This document shows, piece by piece, positions 41,758-53,765 of a stretch of 64,000 nucleotides of DNA. The position numbers and the translations under genes are program-made. The stretch comes from Ovis canadensis (Eukaryota; Chordata; Mammalia; Artiodactyla; Bovidae): contig NC_091251.1 in assembly GCF_042477335.2 (NCBI RefSeq), positions 28,846,501 through 28,910,500 on the forward strand, written 5' to 3'. Under the pieces are notes generated by a model. That model was not told the DNA's origin. It did no database searches and saw nothing but the letters and a program-made list of their open reading frames with translations. The stretch's first letter is position 1. Every line of letters starts with the position of its first letter.

Positions 41758-42743
41758 TTAATTGTAACTTTAAAATGAGGACTTCGATATAAGCACGGGT
41801 TGACAGACTGGAGTTTGTTGATAGCAAATTGGTATGTGTGTTTTTCAAACCAACATGCAAAATATCTACAATGGAAGTTCTTACTTCTGACATTTAAGAA
41901 GCAGATTTTAAAAATATACACACGCAGTTTTAACTTTTTATTACAAAATTTTGAAAACATGCATAAAAACAAAGAGAATAGTACAATAACCCTCCCTCCA
42001 GTGTACCCAGGTCCCAAGAAATTTGCCAAGATAAGTAAATCAGAATTTTGCAAAACTTATTCAATATATATAGTTTTTCTATGATGAAGTAAAAATTAAA
42101 AGAATACAGTGTTTGTTGAAGAAGCTACTAAAGACACACCTCTCTGCCTATGGAACTCTAAAGGTGCATGGAGAGAATTCAGATTCTTAGGCCAAAGGGA
42201 GCCTGGGCAGGGAGACATCTCGCTAGCCTGTCTCTCACAGACCTGATATCCTGTGGTTCTCTTATCTACAGAGAGAAAAAGCCCATTTATAACTTTTCTC
42301 CTCTGGTTTTAAATGTGGTGGCAAAGATTCAGGAATGTGTTTGCTTGGAGCTTGGAGCCCTGGGAAGAATCCCTTAGGAAACAAGGCCTCCTTGTCTCCC
42401 CCTCTGACTCTCAGGACACGTTCTAATGAATTGCTCTCAGACCCAAATTGGCTCCATCCTAACTCACAGCAGCTGCAGTCCTCAGGGAGGGGAGTGGGGA
42501 GCTCAAACCTGGGGGCAGAAAAAATTAAGCCCTAGCTCTTCCCCCATTAGCTGTGTGGTCTTGAGAAAGTTGCTCTTTCTCTCTGGGTCTCCACTGCCCA
42601 GTCTTTAAACAGGCTTTCACCGGGCTTCTCTCTCCTGCCTCCACAACTCTGAATGACTGTGATCTGTGGCTAAGCGCAAGGAAGGGGGGTTAAACACCAT
42701 GCGTGGTAGATGTACACACATCCATTTATTCTTTTATTTTTCA
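41758..42743. other. Intergenic, nothing recognised
   Basis: AT-rich first half, GC-richer second half; only overlapping short ORFs. No gene recognised. Confidence 0.4.
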
Positions 42744-42744
42744 A

Positions 42745-42764
42745 AATATATATATATATATATT
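42745..42764. repeat. (AT)n microsatellite
   Basis: About nine TA dinucleotides immediately before a minus-strand CHR SINE, probably grown from its tail. Confidence 0.85.
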
Positions 42765-43012
42765 TGTTTATGGCCGCACTGGGCTTTGGTGGCTGCACTG
42801 GGCTTTGTCTGGTTGTGGCAGGAGGGCCTGTTCTTTGTTGTGGGGTGTGGCCTTCTTGTTTTGGTGGCTTCTCTTGTGGGAGAGCACAGGCTCTAGGCAC
42901 ACGGCCTCAGCTGCTCCACATCATGTGGAAGCTTCCTAGACCAGGGGTTGATCCTGTGTCCCCCACACTGGCAGGTGGATTCTTATCCACTGTACCATCA
43001 AGGAAGTCTTTC
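42765..43012 (-). repeat. CHR-1-type long SINE, minus strand
   Basis: TTATGGCCGCACTGGGCTTT, GAGCACAGGCTCTAGGCACA, CTGGCAGGTGGATTCTTATC and CACTGTACCATCAAGGAAGT. Confidence 0.88.
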
Positions 43013-43481
43013 TTTTTTATATCCATTTGTTCTTGAGGAAATGATGGGTTAGAGGGCTCTGATGGACTTGGGAAAGGTGAATAGTGTTTTCTAAATTTAT
43101 TAGATGCTGTGCAATTAATGAGTGATCCAGATGTCAGCTGAAGGCACTTAGGATTGAGGTTAGACTGTCTTGAAATCTGATTCTGAAGCCCCTCCCACCT
43201 CTCTGAAGAATTCTGTAGATCCCCAACAGACCCCAGGCTCTCAAAGTACAGATCCAAGACCCCTCTCTTTCACCCGACATGATCCATCACTCCGTCCCCA
43301 CACCAAGACCTTTGAATGTGACACCTCCAGGTCTCTCCCACCTCCGGAGAGGGGTCCACAGCAGGGAGTCTAGAATCTTTTCACCCTGATCTTTCTTATT
43401 TTAAAACGCTGATTCACCTTCTCACCACAACTGCCCAATCTCCCCCACTCACTGTTTTCTTCCTCTGCTTTTCTGACACTC
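43013..43481. other. Intergenic, nothing recognised
   Basis: Pyrimidine-rich; no gene or repeat family recognised. Confidence 0.4.
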
Positions 43482-43497
43482 CTCCCCTCCATTCCCT

Positions 43498-43771
43498 GTT
43501 GCTGCTGCTGCTGCTAAGTCGCTTCAGTTATGACCGACTCTATGTGACCCCATAGATGGCAGCCCACCAGGCTCCCCCGTCCCTGGGATTCTCCAGGCAA
43601 GAACACTGGAGTGGGTTGCCATTTCCTTCTCCAATGCATGAAAGTGAAAAGTGAAAGTGAAGACGCTCGGTCGTGTCTGACTCTTCGCGACCCCATGGAC
43701 TGCAGCCCACCAGGCTCCCCTGTCCATGGGATTTTCCAGGCAAGAGTACTGGAGTGGGGTGCCATTGCCTT
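43498..43771 (-). repeat. Bov-A2 SINE, minus strand, 16-bp exact target-site duplication
   Basis: Starts with a (TGC)n tail complement and shows both Bov-A units. CTCCCCTCCATTCCCT flanks it exactly at 43482-43497 and 43772-43787. Confidence 0.96.
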
Positions 43772-43967
43772 CTCCCCTCCATTCCCTAGATGTCCAAATT
43801 CATTTCTATTTTGCAGAGCAGTTCTAGCACTTAGCTGCTCCGCCCTATGAGTGTATGCATCAAACCTGTCAGGGTACTTGCCAGGCAAAAAGACTTCGAC
43901 TTAATAGGACCAACTTTCTATAGACAGAAGCTGTCATCAACAGGATTAAAAAAAAGGCTTTTACTGT

Positions 43968-44236
43968 ACTTCCCTGGTGGTCCAGTGGTTAAAAATCTGC
44001 CCACCAATGGAGGGGACACGGGTTTGATCCCTGGTCCATGAAGATTCCACCTGGTGCCAGGCAACTGAGCCCCATGCACCACAACTACTGAGCTTGTGCT
44101 CTAGAGCCTGTGCTCGGCAGCAGGAGAAGCCCTGCACCACCACGAGAAGTAGCCGCCTGCTTGCTCACTAACTAGAAAAAGCCCGTGCACAGCAACAAAG
44201 ACCCAGCACAACCAAAAATAAGCAAATAAAAATTTA
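43968..44236 (+). repeat. CHR-1-type long SINE
   Basis: TACTTCCCTGGTGGTCCAGT, GGTTTGATCCCTGGTCC, CTCTAGAGCCTGTGCTCGGC, ending in AAGCAAATAAAAATTTAAAG. Flanks AAGGCTTTTACTGTA and AAGGCTTCACTGTA look like a near-perfect duplication. Confidence 0.9.
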
Positions 44237-44249
44237 AAGGCTTCACTGT

Positions 44250-45465
44250 ACAAGGCTACTGTCTAACACCACTTGGGCAGGATTAGGGTGACAGTGTTAC
44301 ATACTTCTGATTCGTTGTCCATCAGCTGAACCCTGTGCTTTCAGGCAGATGTCTAGGAGAACATGCGCTAGGATGGGACATTGTTCCTTCCAGCTTGGCT
44401 GTGTCCAGCTTTACTCTGCTGGCTGTCCTCCTTTCTTATGAGCCAGGCTCCTTCTCCGCCTCCTCCTCAGCTGATTCTCTGGGCCATGTTTGTGGGAAAT
44501 GGAGGAGGACATGGAGTTTAGCTTTGAGCATCTGCTCACAGGGATCCTCCTGGGGTGGGGCTCAGGGGCTCGCCCCTACTGAAGCTCTCCTGTGATGAGC
44601 ACCTGGATCTTTGGGCCCAGCTGTTGGGTCTTCAGGGAACTTGATGCAGGGATGAGAAAGAAGGAAACAGGGAAACAGCCAGGGAAAGTGAAAAGTGATG
44701 TCGTTTGACAAGACTGGGGAGGAACACCTGCGTCCAGGTGAGAACTGGCCTCTCGCCCTGCTCTCTAGCGGGCACTGGCCTACAGAGAGGCTAGGAGGAG
44801 TGATGGATGGCTCAGAGTGGGAAATGACTTGCCTTGGTTCCCACAGTGGAGAGAGTTCAGTTGTATGCCCTCAAGTGTGGCTGGGGGATCACTGGGGAAA
44901 CAAAAAGTGGAGAGAGGGGTCTGTGGGCATATGTGGACAAATTCTTCACATAGATACTTGAGCTGAGTTTTGAAGATGGACGCTTGCAGGCTGATCCACT
45001 TTGCCAAGTGGATCAGTGCAGGTAGGAAGGTGCTGAGTTAAAGGAAAGCTCCCTTCTGGTGGACGGAGCATGTCATGTGATCCAGGCAGGGTGGCCTGTC
45101 TGGGGAACTACAAACAGTCCTGTGAGGCTGAATTAGCAGGGCAGATGAGATGGAAGTTGAGGTTTTCGTAAGCTCTGCTAAGGCATCTGCGCTTGTCATC
45201 TAGGCCACAGTCATTGGAAGGTTTTAAAGCAGGTAAGTGACAATGTCAGATGGGCACCTAAGAAAGATGCTCTTGGCTGCTGGATGGCTGTCCCGAGCCA
45301 GTGGGGAGTGGGGGTCAGTTAGGTGTCTGTTGCATCAGCTAAGCAAAAATAGTGGCAGGGGATTGTCAGAGTGGTGGAAGTGAGGAAATAGATTTTACAG
45401 ACATCAAAGAGGTGGAATCTATAAAGGGAAAGGAGCAAATGTGAGAGGTAATATACATACATGTA
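44250..45465. other. Intergenic, faint old-repeat traces
   Basis: Phrases such as TTGAGCTGAGTTTTGAAGAT (about 44959) recall an ancient LINE-like repeat also hinted at near 62.2 kb. Nothing firm. Confidence 0.35.
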
Positions 45466-46645
45466 GTTTCATTTTAAAGAGCAAAATGAAAGACAACCTA
45501 TGGACTGGGAGAAATTATTTGCAAACAATGTGATCAACAAGGGCTTAATTTCCACAATATACAAACAGTTTATACAACTTAATAACAAACTACCTAATCA
45601 AAAAATGGACAGGAGGCCTAAATAGACATTCCTCAAAGATGACATACAGATGATTAACAGGCACATGAAAAGATGCTCAACATTGCTAATTATTAAAGAA
45701 ATGCAAATCAAAACTACAATGAAGTACCACTGCACACTGGTCAGAATGGCTATCATCAAAAAGTCTGCAAATAATAAATGTTGGAGAGGGTATGGACAAA
45801 AGTGAACCCTTCTACACTGCTGGTGGGAATGTTAATTGATACAGCCACTATGGAGAACAGCATGGAGGTTCCTCAAAAAACTAAAAATAGAGCTACCGTA
45901 TGATCCAGCAGTCACAGTCCTGGGCATATACCCAGACAAAACTATAATTTGATAAGATATAGGCACCTCTGTGTTCATAGCAGCACTATTCACAATAGCC
46001 GAAACATGGAAACAGCCTAAAGAGCCACTGAGAGATGAAGAAGATGTGATCTGCGAACACAATGGAATATTACTCAGCCATAAAAAGAATGAGACAATGC
46101 CATCTGCAGCAACATGGATGGACCCAGAGAGTATCATACTAAGCAAAGTCAGGCGGAAAGAGAAAGACAATGCCATATGGTATCACTTATATGTGGAATC
46201 TAAGATATGACACAAACTTCTCTATGAAACAGAAACAGACTCACGGACAAAGAACAGGCTTGTGGTTGCTAAGACGGGGGGAGTAGGGATAGGGAGTTTT
46301 GGATTAGCAGCTGCAAGCTAGTGTATATTGGATGGATAAATAACAATATCCTACTGAGATGGCTGGATGGCATCACCAACTCAATGGACATGGGCTTGGG
46401 TGGACTCCAGGAGTTGGTGATGGACAGGGAGGCCTGGCGTGCTGCGGTTCATGAGGTCGCAAAGAGTCGGACACAACTGAGCGACTGAACTGTATATAGC
46501 ACAAGGAACTATAGTCAATATTCTGTGATAAATCCTAATGGAAAAGAATAAGAAAGAATATGCATGTGTATAACTGAGCCCATTTGTTCCACAGTAGAAA
46601 TGAATACATTATAAATCAACTGTACGTCAATAAAATAAAAAATAT
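45466..46645 (+). repeat. Artiodactyl L1 3' part (ORF2 end and 3' UTR), interrupted by a BovB tail
   Basis: GGGCTTAATTTCCACAATAT, AGATGCTCAACATTGCTAAT, then a translation with NGILLSHKKNETMPSAATW at 46050-46130, typical of the L1 ORF2 C-terminus. The 3' UTR continues after the BovB piece (GGAACTATAGTCAATATTCT to TGTACGTCAATAAAATAAAA). Confidence 0.9.
46354..46490 (+). repeat. BovB LINE tail nested in L1 3' UTR
   Basis: GAGATGGCTGGATGGCATCA through GGACACAACTGAGCGACTGA, only about 137 bases. Confidence 0.92.
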
Positions 46646-46654
46646 CTTTTCTCA

Positions 46655-47380
46655 ATCTGCAACTTCTCTTTCAAATATCGTTTATAAAAGTCTTTGTCAG
46701 ATAGAAGTTTTAAATTTCAATGTATTTCAACATTACAAAACTTTCCTTTATAGTTGTAGTTAGTATATCTTGATAAAAATTTGGATGGTATAAAATATTC
46801 TTCTATATTTTTCCTTTTTTTCTGAAAATTAAAAAAAGATTTTTTTTTTCACATTTTGATCTTTAATCTCCTTGGAATGTGTGTTCCTGTCACGTGCAGG
46901 TGTGTGTGTATACAATGTGAGGAAAAGGCCTAATTTCACTTTTTTCCAAATGGCCAATTTTTCCAGTACCACTAATAGAATAATTCATCTAATCATCTAT
47001 TATTTATAGAATAATTCATTACTCTGATTTGTAATTCTGTTACATACCAGCTACATTTATAGGTTTATTTCTGGGCTTTATCTTCTATTCCATGGTTTAT
47101 TTATTTATTCCTGGAGCAATACCACCACTTTAAATTATAATAGCTTTATAATAGTTCCTTATATCTGGCAAGGTAAGTCTCTCAATTTTGTTCTTTCAAA
47201 ATTTTCTTGGCCCTCTTTCCTTCCATATTAACTTTAAGATAATCTTATCAAGCTCTGTGATAAAGCCCTTTGAGAGTTTAGTGGGAATGGCATTGAATTT
47301 ATAGATAGAAGTGGGCAAGTGCACTATTTTAAGATGTAGAGTCCTTCCATCCACAAATGTGCTCTATCATTTCTGTTCAG
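46655..47380 (-). repeat. Old L1 ORF2 fragment, minus strand
   Basis: AATGGCCAATTTTTCCAGTA, CATGGTTTATTTATTTATTC and TGGGAATGGCATTGAATTTA are L1 ORF2 reverse-strand words. Very AT-rich. Confidence 0.75.
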
Positions 47381-47381
47381 A

Positions 47382-47440
47382 AGGACATGGCAGCCCACTC
47401 CAGTGTTCTTGCCTGGAGAATCCCATGGACAGAGGAGCGT
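47382..47440 (+). repeat. Bov-A SINE fragment
   Basis: GCAGCCCACTCCAGTGTTCT through CCCATGGACAGAGGAG, truncated at both ends. Confidence 0.85.
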
Positions 47441-47750
47441 ATCTTTTTAACTTCAAAATATTAAAAAAATATATAAACATACAGCTCAATAAATTGTTAC
47501 AAGGAATGCACCCTTCCAGTGTTGTGCTGGAGCTGATTCACACAGCCTCCTAAGAGCTTTTCTTCTTTTTTTTCATTTAATTTTTATTTGTGTATAGTTG
47601 CTTAACAGGTTTGAGTTTTATCAAACTTATTTTTCATATAGTTTTTCTTCTCTCTTTCCAGTAATATGGTGAATTATGTTAAACATTTTCCTGAAGTTGA
47701 ACCTTCCTTGCATTTCTGGGATAAGCGTCACTCAGCCAGGAAAGATAGAT
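47441..47750 (-). repeat. Old L1 ORF2 fragment, minus strand (continuation)
   Basis: 47570-47745 (AGTTTTATCAAACTTATTTT; CTTGCATTTCTGGGATAAGC) matches reverse L1 ORF2. 47441-47569 is unassigned. Confidence 0.55.
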
Positions 47751-48362
47751 GATAGGCATATAAACAGATGGATGGATAGGTTACCGCATTCAACCTGTAG
47801 GACTGCCTGGGGCGGGGGCCACGGCGGAAACGGCACTGTTGTAGGAACCTCTTACAGGTACTTTTATGAGGGGTCGGCGCTGTCTAGGCTTGCTGCTGTC
47901 TAAAGCAGGCTCTTTATTGCACTGTCTCGGAGCCCCAGCTACTCCATTGGGCCCCCAGGTGCAATGCCCATGGCATGGTGACATCTTGACTCCAGCTGGC
48001 TCTCTGGTTTTCTCTGCCAGACCCTATTTGTTTGAGCCTGTCCCCCAGAGGACAGACACCATTCCCTTCATGTCCTCCCCTCTGACCCTTTGCTTCCTTG
48101 CCCATTGTTGGCAGAGTGCAGCTCCCCAAGTCAATCCTTGCTCCTCACACTCCCTCTGATGCTAGCTCACCATGGCTGGCTTTAGGATTTTCAGGAACAC
48201 AGAAGCCTTTATGACTCCTTGTCCTGGGAGCCCCTCAAGCCCTCTGAGTGGTCCTTGTCAAGCTCACTTGGTTTGAGGTTAAGAGAAAGTTCCTACTTGC
48301 CCATCACCAAAGACACCCTCCTTTCTTCCAGGCCTTTCCAATTTGTACCCTTTTAGCAGCTC
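47751..48362. other. Intergenic, nothing recognised
   Basis: GC-richer with overlapping short ORFs on both strands (up to 97 aa); no known protein. Confidence 0.4.
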
Positions 48363-48492
48363 GCATTACTGACTCAATGGACATGAGTTTGAGCAAGCTC
48401 CAGGAGATGGTGAATGACAAGGAAGCCTGGCGTGCTACAGTCCCTGGGGTTGCAAAGAAGGGGCCCGACTGAGTAACTGAACAATAACAAAC
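48363..48492 (+). repeat. BovB LINE tail
   Basis: GCATTACTGACTCAATGGAC to AACTGAACAATAACAAAC. Confidence 0.92.
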
Positions 48493-48744
48493 AGCTGTAC
48501 CTGGTGAAGACCAGCACTGGCAGACCTGGCTTCACAAAACCTTCGCTCACCCTACAGAGGTGAGGTGGTTCGGCATCTCGTTTAGAAATGGGAAAGCATT
48601 TTGCAGCTGCATCTAGTTCTTGGTCTCAGGACCCTCAGCTGAAGATGAGATGGAGAAAGTCCCATTTTGATATCTTGTTACACACGTTTCTAGAGCATGG
48701 CTTATCTAGTCTGTTTTAAAACTTATTGCCCACAGATAAATTGT

Positions 48745-48951
48745 TGTTTGGTTGCTAAGTTATGCCTGACTCTTTTGTGACCCCATGTACTGTAGCCTGC
48801 GAGGCTCCTCTGTCCATGGGATTTCCTGGGCAAGAATGCTGGAGTGGGTTGCCATTTCCTTTTCTGGAATGTCTTCCCTCTTCAGGGATTGAGCCTGCAT
48901 CTCCTGCATTGGCAGGTGGACTCTTTACCACTGAGCTACCAAGGAAGCCCA
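48745..48951 (-). repeat. Bov-tA SINE, minus strand
   Basis: GGTTGCTAAGTTATGCCTGA through ACTGAGCTACCAAGGAAGCC. Confidence 0.92.
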
Positions 48952-48954
48952 GAA

Positions 48955-49535
48955 TTGGTCCTGGTATACTTTAAAGAGTTAAGAAAACACTCTACTGTAT
49001 CTGGAGTTTTATCCTTTCTTTCATTCTGAATATCTGTGCTTTCTCTATTTCATTTTTGATCCATTTTGCTACAGCTTGGATTATTTATTAGTGTTTTCAG
49101 AGAGCACTAAAAATTCTCTTGTTTCTTTGCATTCTGTTTAATTAATTGATGCTTCCTTTCTCCTTTTTCACTTTTAAAATTGTGAAATAAATCATACATA
49201 CAAAAAGTGCAGATAAACTATTATGTATGTTTTAGGAATGATAATAAAAGGAGCAACTGTGTATCCATGACTGAGTTTAAGATATTGAATGCCAGGATCA
49301 GGGAAGCCCCAAACGTATCCTCCTCTTCATCCCAGAGCAATCACTATGCTAAATGTTGTATTAAACACCCATTTACTTTTTCCCTCTACAACAAACAGCA
49401 AATATTTATTGAGCACCTGTTATATACAGGCACTGTTCTAGAACACCTTCCCCCAAAGTTATCCATTTAATTTTTACAAATGCTTCTCACTTATATATTA
49501 TTAAGCAATACATGATATGCTCTGTTTAGCATTTT
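48955..49535. other. AT-rich intergenic with possible old L1 traces
   Basis: 48985-49130 weakly resembles reverse L1 ORF2 (TGATCCATTTTGCTACAGC). 49390-49445 resembles an ancient 'ATTTATTGAGCACCTGTTAT' repeat. Confidence 0.35.
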
Positions 49536-49537
49536 TG

Positions 49538-50215
49538 TGTTTTGTTGGAGTATAATTGCTTTACAATGTTGTGTTAGTTTCTGCTGTACAGCAACGTAAA
49601 TCAGCTCTAAGTATATATATATATATCCCTCGCTCTTGGACCTCCTTCTCACTTCCTCCTTATCCCACCCCAAACTGAGCTCCCTATGCTACAGAGCGGC
49701 TTTCCACTAGCTCTCTGTTTCACACATGGAGTGTTCTTGCTTAGAGAATCACACGGAGAGAGGAACCTGGTGGGCTACAGTCCACAGGGTCGCAAAGAGT
49801 CAGACACGACTGAAGCAACTTAGCAGGCACATGTACGTGTACATATGCCAGTGCTACTGAAAATAGGTGCATCTGTACCATTATATGCATTAATAGACAA
49901 TGTTTATTTTCCCTCTTTCTGACTTACTTCACTCTGTATGACAGACTCTAGGTCCATCCATATCCCTGCAAATAAGCCCACTTCTTTCCTCTTTATGGCT
50001 GAGTAATACTGTACTGCATATCTGCACCACGTCTTCTTGATGCATTCGTTTGTTGATGGATATTTAGGTTGCTTCCAAGTCCTGACTATTGTAAATAGTG
50101 CTCCAGTGAACATTAGGGTACATGTAACTTTGTGACTTAGGATTTTCTCCGGGTATATGTCCAGTAGTGGGATTACTGGGTCATATGATAGTTCTGTTTT
50201 TCATCTAGCTTTTTA
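49538..50215 (-). repeat. Artiodactyl L1 3' UTR and ORF2 end, minus strand, split by Bov-A
   Basis: TTGTTGGAGTATAATTGCTT, GCTTTACAATGTTGTGTTAG and a (TA)n at 49612-49627; then, after the SINE, GACTTACTTCACTCTGTATG, TGGCTGAGTAATACTGTACT and GTAGTGGGATTACTGGGTCA. Confidence 0.9.
49727..49830 (+). repeat. Bov-A SINE half nested in L1
   Basis: GGAGTGTTCTTGCTTAGAGA through GACTGAAGCAACTTAGCAGG. Confidence 0.9.
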
Positions 50216-50568
50216 AAAGGAATTGGATGAATCAAAATCTTTGCTTCGTGGCATACCCTCACCTCTGGCCCATGTACAACACTTTTCTTTCCTCCTCTCC
50301 TCCCTCCCTCCCACCCTCTCTTTCTCTACACTGCTTCATTTTCTTTCTTCTAATGTAAAAAGCACCTGTGGCTCCACCTCCCAACAAACATCAGGCTCTT
50401 AATAATAACCTGTATCAAGCTACCCTCCCTCATCCAAATAACTATCACCCTGACTTCTATGTTTGTCATTCTTTTATTTTTAATCTTTTAAATTATGAAA
50501 GTATGATAACACATTCACAGGAGACTTGAAAACTATAGAACAAAGTTTCATAGTTCCGCTATATATTA
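50216..50568. other. Intergenic with a polypyrimidine tract
   Basis: A C/T-rich stretch lies at about 50285-50325. Otherwise unrecognised. Confidence 0.4.
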
Positions 50569-51095
50569 CAATTGTTTTTTAAGTAGATAAAGATTTTTAG
50601 TTGGAGTTTCAATGTGAAGCTCTCAAAAATTAATAGAATTAATAGAAAGTAGAAGGTGATAGTAGACCTGAAAAGCACTATGAACCAATTCAACATAATT
50701 AAGATTTACACAATTTTCACACCACAGCAACATACGGAATTCGATTTAAGTTCCCGTAGACTGTAAACCAGGAGACACTGGAACATATCCAGGGACATAA
50801 AATAAGGTGCAAAAATTTCATGGTCTATAGGTATTGAAATCATAGAGTCTGTTCTCTTAGCACTGTAAAATTATGTTAGAAATCAATATCAAAAGATTTG
50901 AAAACAGCCCACATATTTTCAAGTGCAATGTGTTATTTACCAAGAGGGATATTTGACTCAGCCATTGAAAGCCTCAAGAATGTAAAAAGACTGAAAAAAC
51001 ACAGAGGGTGATTGCAGAGAAGAAAATATTTAAATAAGAAATTAATATCAAACTGAGAAATTAATATCAAGGATACTTTAAAAACCCCATGGGAA
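50569..51095 (+). repeat. L1 ORF2 endonuclease-domain fragment
   Basis: TTTTAGTTGGAGTTTCAATG, CATATCCAGGGACATAAAAT and TTTCAAGTGCAATG follow the L1 ORF2 endonuclease region. Frameshifted and stop-ridden. Confidence 0.75.
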
Positions 51096-51215
51096 TGAAA
51101 TGCCCACTTTTAAATGTGTTCATCACTCTCTTGCTTTGCTTATTTTGTTGTACTGTACTTTATCTGCTTTCTCAAAAAGCCCATTTTAAATTTTAGTTGT
51201 TTTAATGTTATAAAG

Positions 51216-51428
51216 GACTTCTCTGGTGGCTCAGCTGGTAAAGAATCCGCTGGCAATGCAGGAGACCTGGGTTTGATCTCTGGTTTGGGAAGATCCCCTG
51301 GAGGAGGGCATGGCAACCCACCCCAGTGTTCTTGCCTGGAGAATCCCCATGGACAGAGGAGCCTGGCGGGCTACAGTCCATGGGGTCGCAAAGAGTCAGA
51401 CATGACTGACCGACTGAGCACAAAGAGG
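51216..51428 (+). repeat. Bov-tA SINE
   Basis: GGACTTCTCTGGTGGCTCAG, GGTTTGATCTCTGG, ending at GACCGACTGAGCAC. Confidence 0.93.
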
Positions 51429-51515
51429 CCATCATATTGTATGTCATATTTGGCAATTTCAACTTTTTACTTGGTATTTTCATGATTAATTATATATGGT
51501 AATTTTTTTGTGGTG

Positions 51516-51660
51516 GGGATTCCTCTGTGGGTCAGTGGTAAAGAATCCGCCTGCAATGTGGGAGATGTGGGTTCGATCCCTGGGTCAGGAAGATCCCCTG
51601 GAAGAGGAAATGGCAACCCACTCCAGTATTCTTGCCTGGACAGAGGAGCCTGGTGGGCTA
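51516..51660 (+). repeat. Bov-tA SINE, 3'-truncated
   Basis: GGGATTCCTCTGTGGGTCAG through GAGCCTGGTGGGCTA. The final 50-60 bases of the family are missing, and a short deletion removes 'gagaatcccat'. Confidence 0.92.
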
Positions 51661-51679
51661 TCATGATTAAGTTAGCTAT

Positions 51680-52200
51680 GTATAATAATTTGTTTTCTAT
51701 TATGGTAATACATATAATGTAAAACTTACTATTTTAACCATTTTAAATGTAAAATTCAGTGGCATTTAAGTATATTCATAGTGCAGTACAACCATCACCA
51801 CCATCCAAATCTAGAACTTTTTCGTTTTCTCAAACTGAAACACCAGTTAACTTGATTTTACACCACTGCACACTGTGGGAACACACTGCAGATTATTCAC
51901 TCATGTGTTGATGAACAAGGGTCTTTCCAGGGTTCTGCTACTGTAAATGGTGCTGCTGTGATCACTATTGTAACGTCTACTGACAAACACGCGTTCCCTG
52001 TCGAGTGTTAAGTATGCGAGTGTTCAGCTTTAGGAGATAAAAGTCAAGAGTTTTGCAAAGCGGTTGCACCAATTTACACTCCACTGCAATGTGTAAAGGA
52101 TATCACAGATCCACATCCTCACTAACACTTGGTGTTTCAGCTTGTGATGTTGACAAATGGCGGTATGAAAGCTTTGAAAACCGGTTGTTATGTTACCAGT
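51680..52200 (-). repeat. L1M-type fragment, minus strand
   Basis: TAAAATTCAGTGGCATTTAA, GTGCAGTACAACCATCACCA and TTGCACCAATTTACACTCCA. Confidence 0.75.
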
Positions 52201-52892
52201 TGGGGAGCAGGCTTTCCAGTGCCTGCTTGGGGTCTCCTTGAACTCTCAGCTCTCAAGACCCTTTTAAGGACTTCATTTTTGCAGAGATTTTCAAAAGGAC
52301 ATTTACTGCCTTTCCTTCCAAGTTATAAAAATCTTACATATATTTTGTAAAAAACTTGAAAAGTACAATAAAAGTCACTTTTGATCTCATAACTGTTTTT
52401 AACATTGGTTTGTGTAATATTTCATTTTAATTAATGCACAAATTTGAAATAAGACTATATGTACTGTTTTGTAAGCTTTTCTCCTGTGCTCAACAATATT
52501 CAAATTATAATTATCAAGGTTATTAAATATTCTTCTATAAGGTGATTTTTAGTGACTGCATATAGTCCCATCATTTGAAGGCACCATAAATTTTAACCAA
52601 CTGTTGAATTAAAAAAAGTATTTGTACACCATATATCAAAAGATAGCCTTGTTCATAAATCATTGCATGTATTCGTAGTTATTTCTTAGTAGAAATACCT
52701 GAAAGTGGAATTGCTGGGGATTGTAAATTTTTTGAAAAAAGGTCTTCCTACCAAACAAACCTCGTGTATCATATAACAGTTAGTTAACGTGCACATTTAC
52801 ATTAATCAGAAGCATCTGTATTACCAAGCTGAGCTTCTGGCTAACATGAGATAATGATGTTATTACTACACTCTGAAAGAACATTCTAAGGG
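52201..52892 (-). repeat. Old LINE 3'-like region, minus strand, in part
   Basis: 52420-52790 resembles a reverse old LINE 3' end (GAAATACCTGAAAGTGGAAT followed by TGCTGGGGATTG). 52201-52419 is unassigned, with an AATAAAAGT word at about 52366. Confidence 0.45.
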
Positions 52893-53103
52893 TGAAGTGA
52901 AGTCGCTCAGTTGTGTCCAATTCTTTGCGACCCCACGGACTGTAGCCTACCAGGCTCTTCCATCCACGGAATTTTCCAGGCAAGAGTACTGGAGAGGGTT
53001 GCCTGTTTCTTTCTCCAGAGGATCTTCCCGACCCAGGGATCAAACCCAGGTCTCCTGCATTGTAGACAGACGCTTTACCATCTGAGCCACCAGGGAAGTC
53101 TAG
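52893..53103 (-). repeat. Bov-tA SINE, minus strand
   Basis: GAAGTCGCTCAGTTGTGTCC to TCTGAGCCACCAGGGAAGTC. The 187-aa frame read on the minus strand across it is SINE-derived, not a gene. Confidence 0.93.
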
Positions 53104-53765
53104 CTCAAAGCAAAGTAAATTGCCCTTGAGTTTACCTAGGGAAGTATCTTCTGTAAGACTTCGAAAACTTGATAATAGGCTGGAGGTACCAGGGCCATGT
53201 TTTGTGGGTCCCTGGCAGCATGGGATCCCATATTTAGAAGCCTCAGCTAAGGTGGTTCCTGGTTCCCATATCCCATAAGAACAAGATAGGGGTGTTTTGA
53301 ATATTGATGTAAAGGGCCCATGCCAGGCACTGCGGGAAGGCATTTGCTTTAGGTGAATTCTGTAAGAGATGGGTATGGTACCAGGAATGCCTCATCAGGC
53401 AGGTGAGCTGCGGGCTCTGCTGGGGGAGAGAGAGTAACCACCCATCCTTGACACTGGTGTGGCTGGCCTGGTCCCAGACTCCATCCTACTTAATCCTCAT
53501 GGCCTGAGAAGCCAGCGGAACAGACAACCCACTGTACAAACAAGGTGACTGGAAACCAGAGGTTACGTGATGCCTTTGGGGTTACACAGAAGAGTCACGT
53601 AAGAGACAGTTTGGGACACCAATCCTAGCGTTCCTCCTACTGTCCCATGATGTCCGGTAGAGACAGACCGGCTGCCAAAGCCTGGACCAGGCTCTGGCCT
53701 CACATCACAGATTCCCAAAGCTAGAGGGGAGGGGGCTGACAGCGCTTGTCAACCCTTTGTGGGTT
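53104..53765. other. Intergenic, nothing recognised
   Basis: No gene or clear repeat. Confidence 0.4.

Noticed and set aside
43500-43515. TGC/AGC trinucleotide runs (also at 29383 and 54392)
   Set aside because: These are the normal tails of Bov-A2 elements, not independent expansions.
52780-53343. 187-aa minus-strand ORF, the longest in the window
   Set aside because: Its middle is a translated Bov-tA SINE (the GDLGLIPGSGRS and LVGYSPWGRKE phrases recur in many other SINE copies), so it is not a gene.
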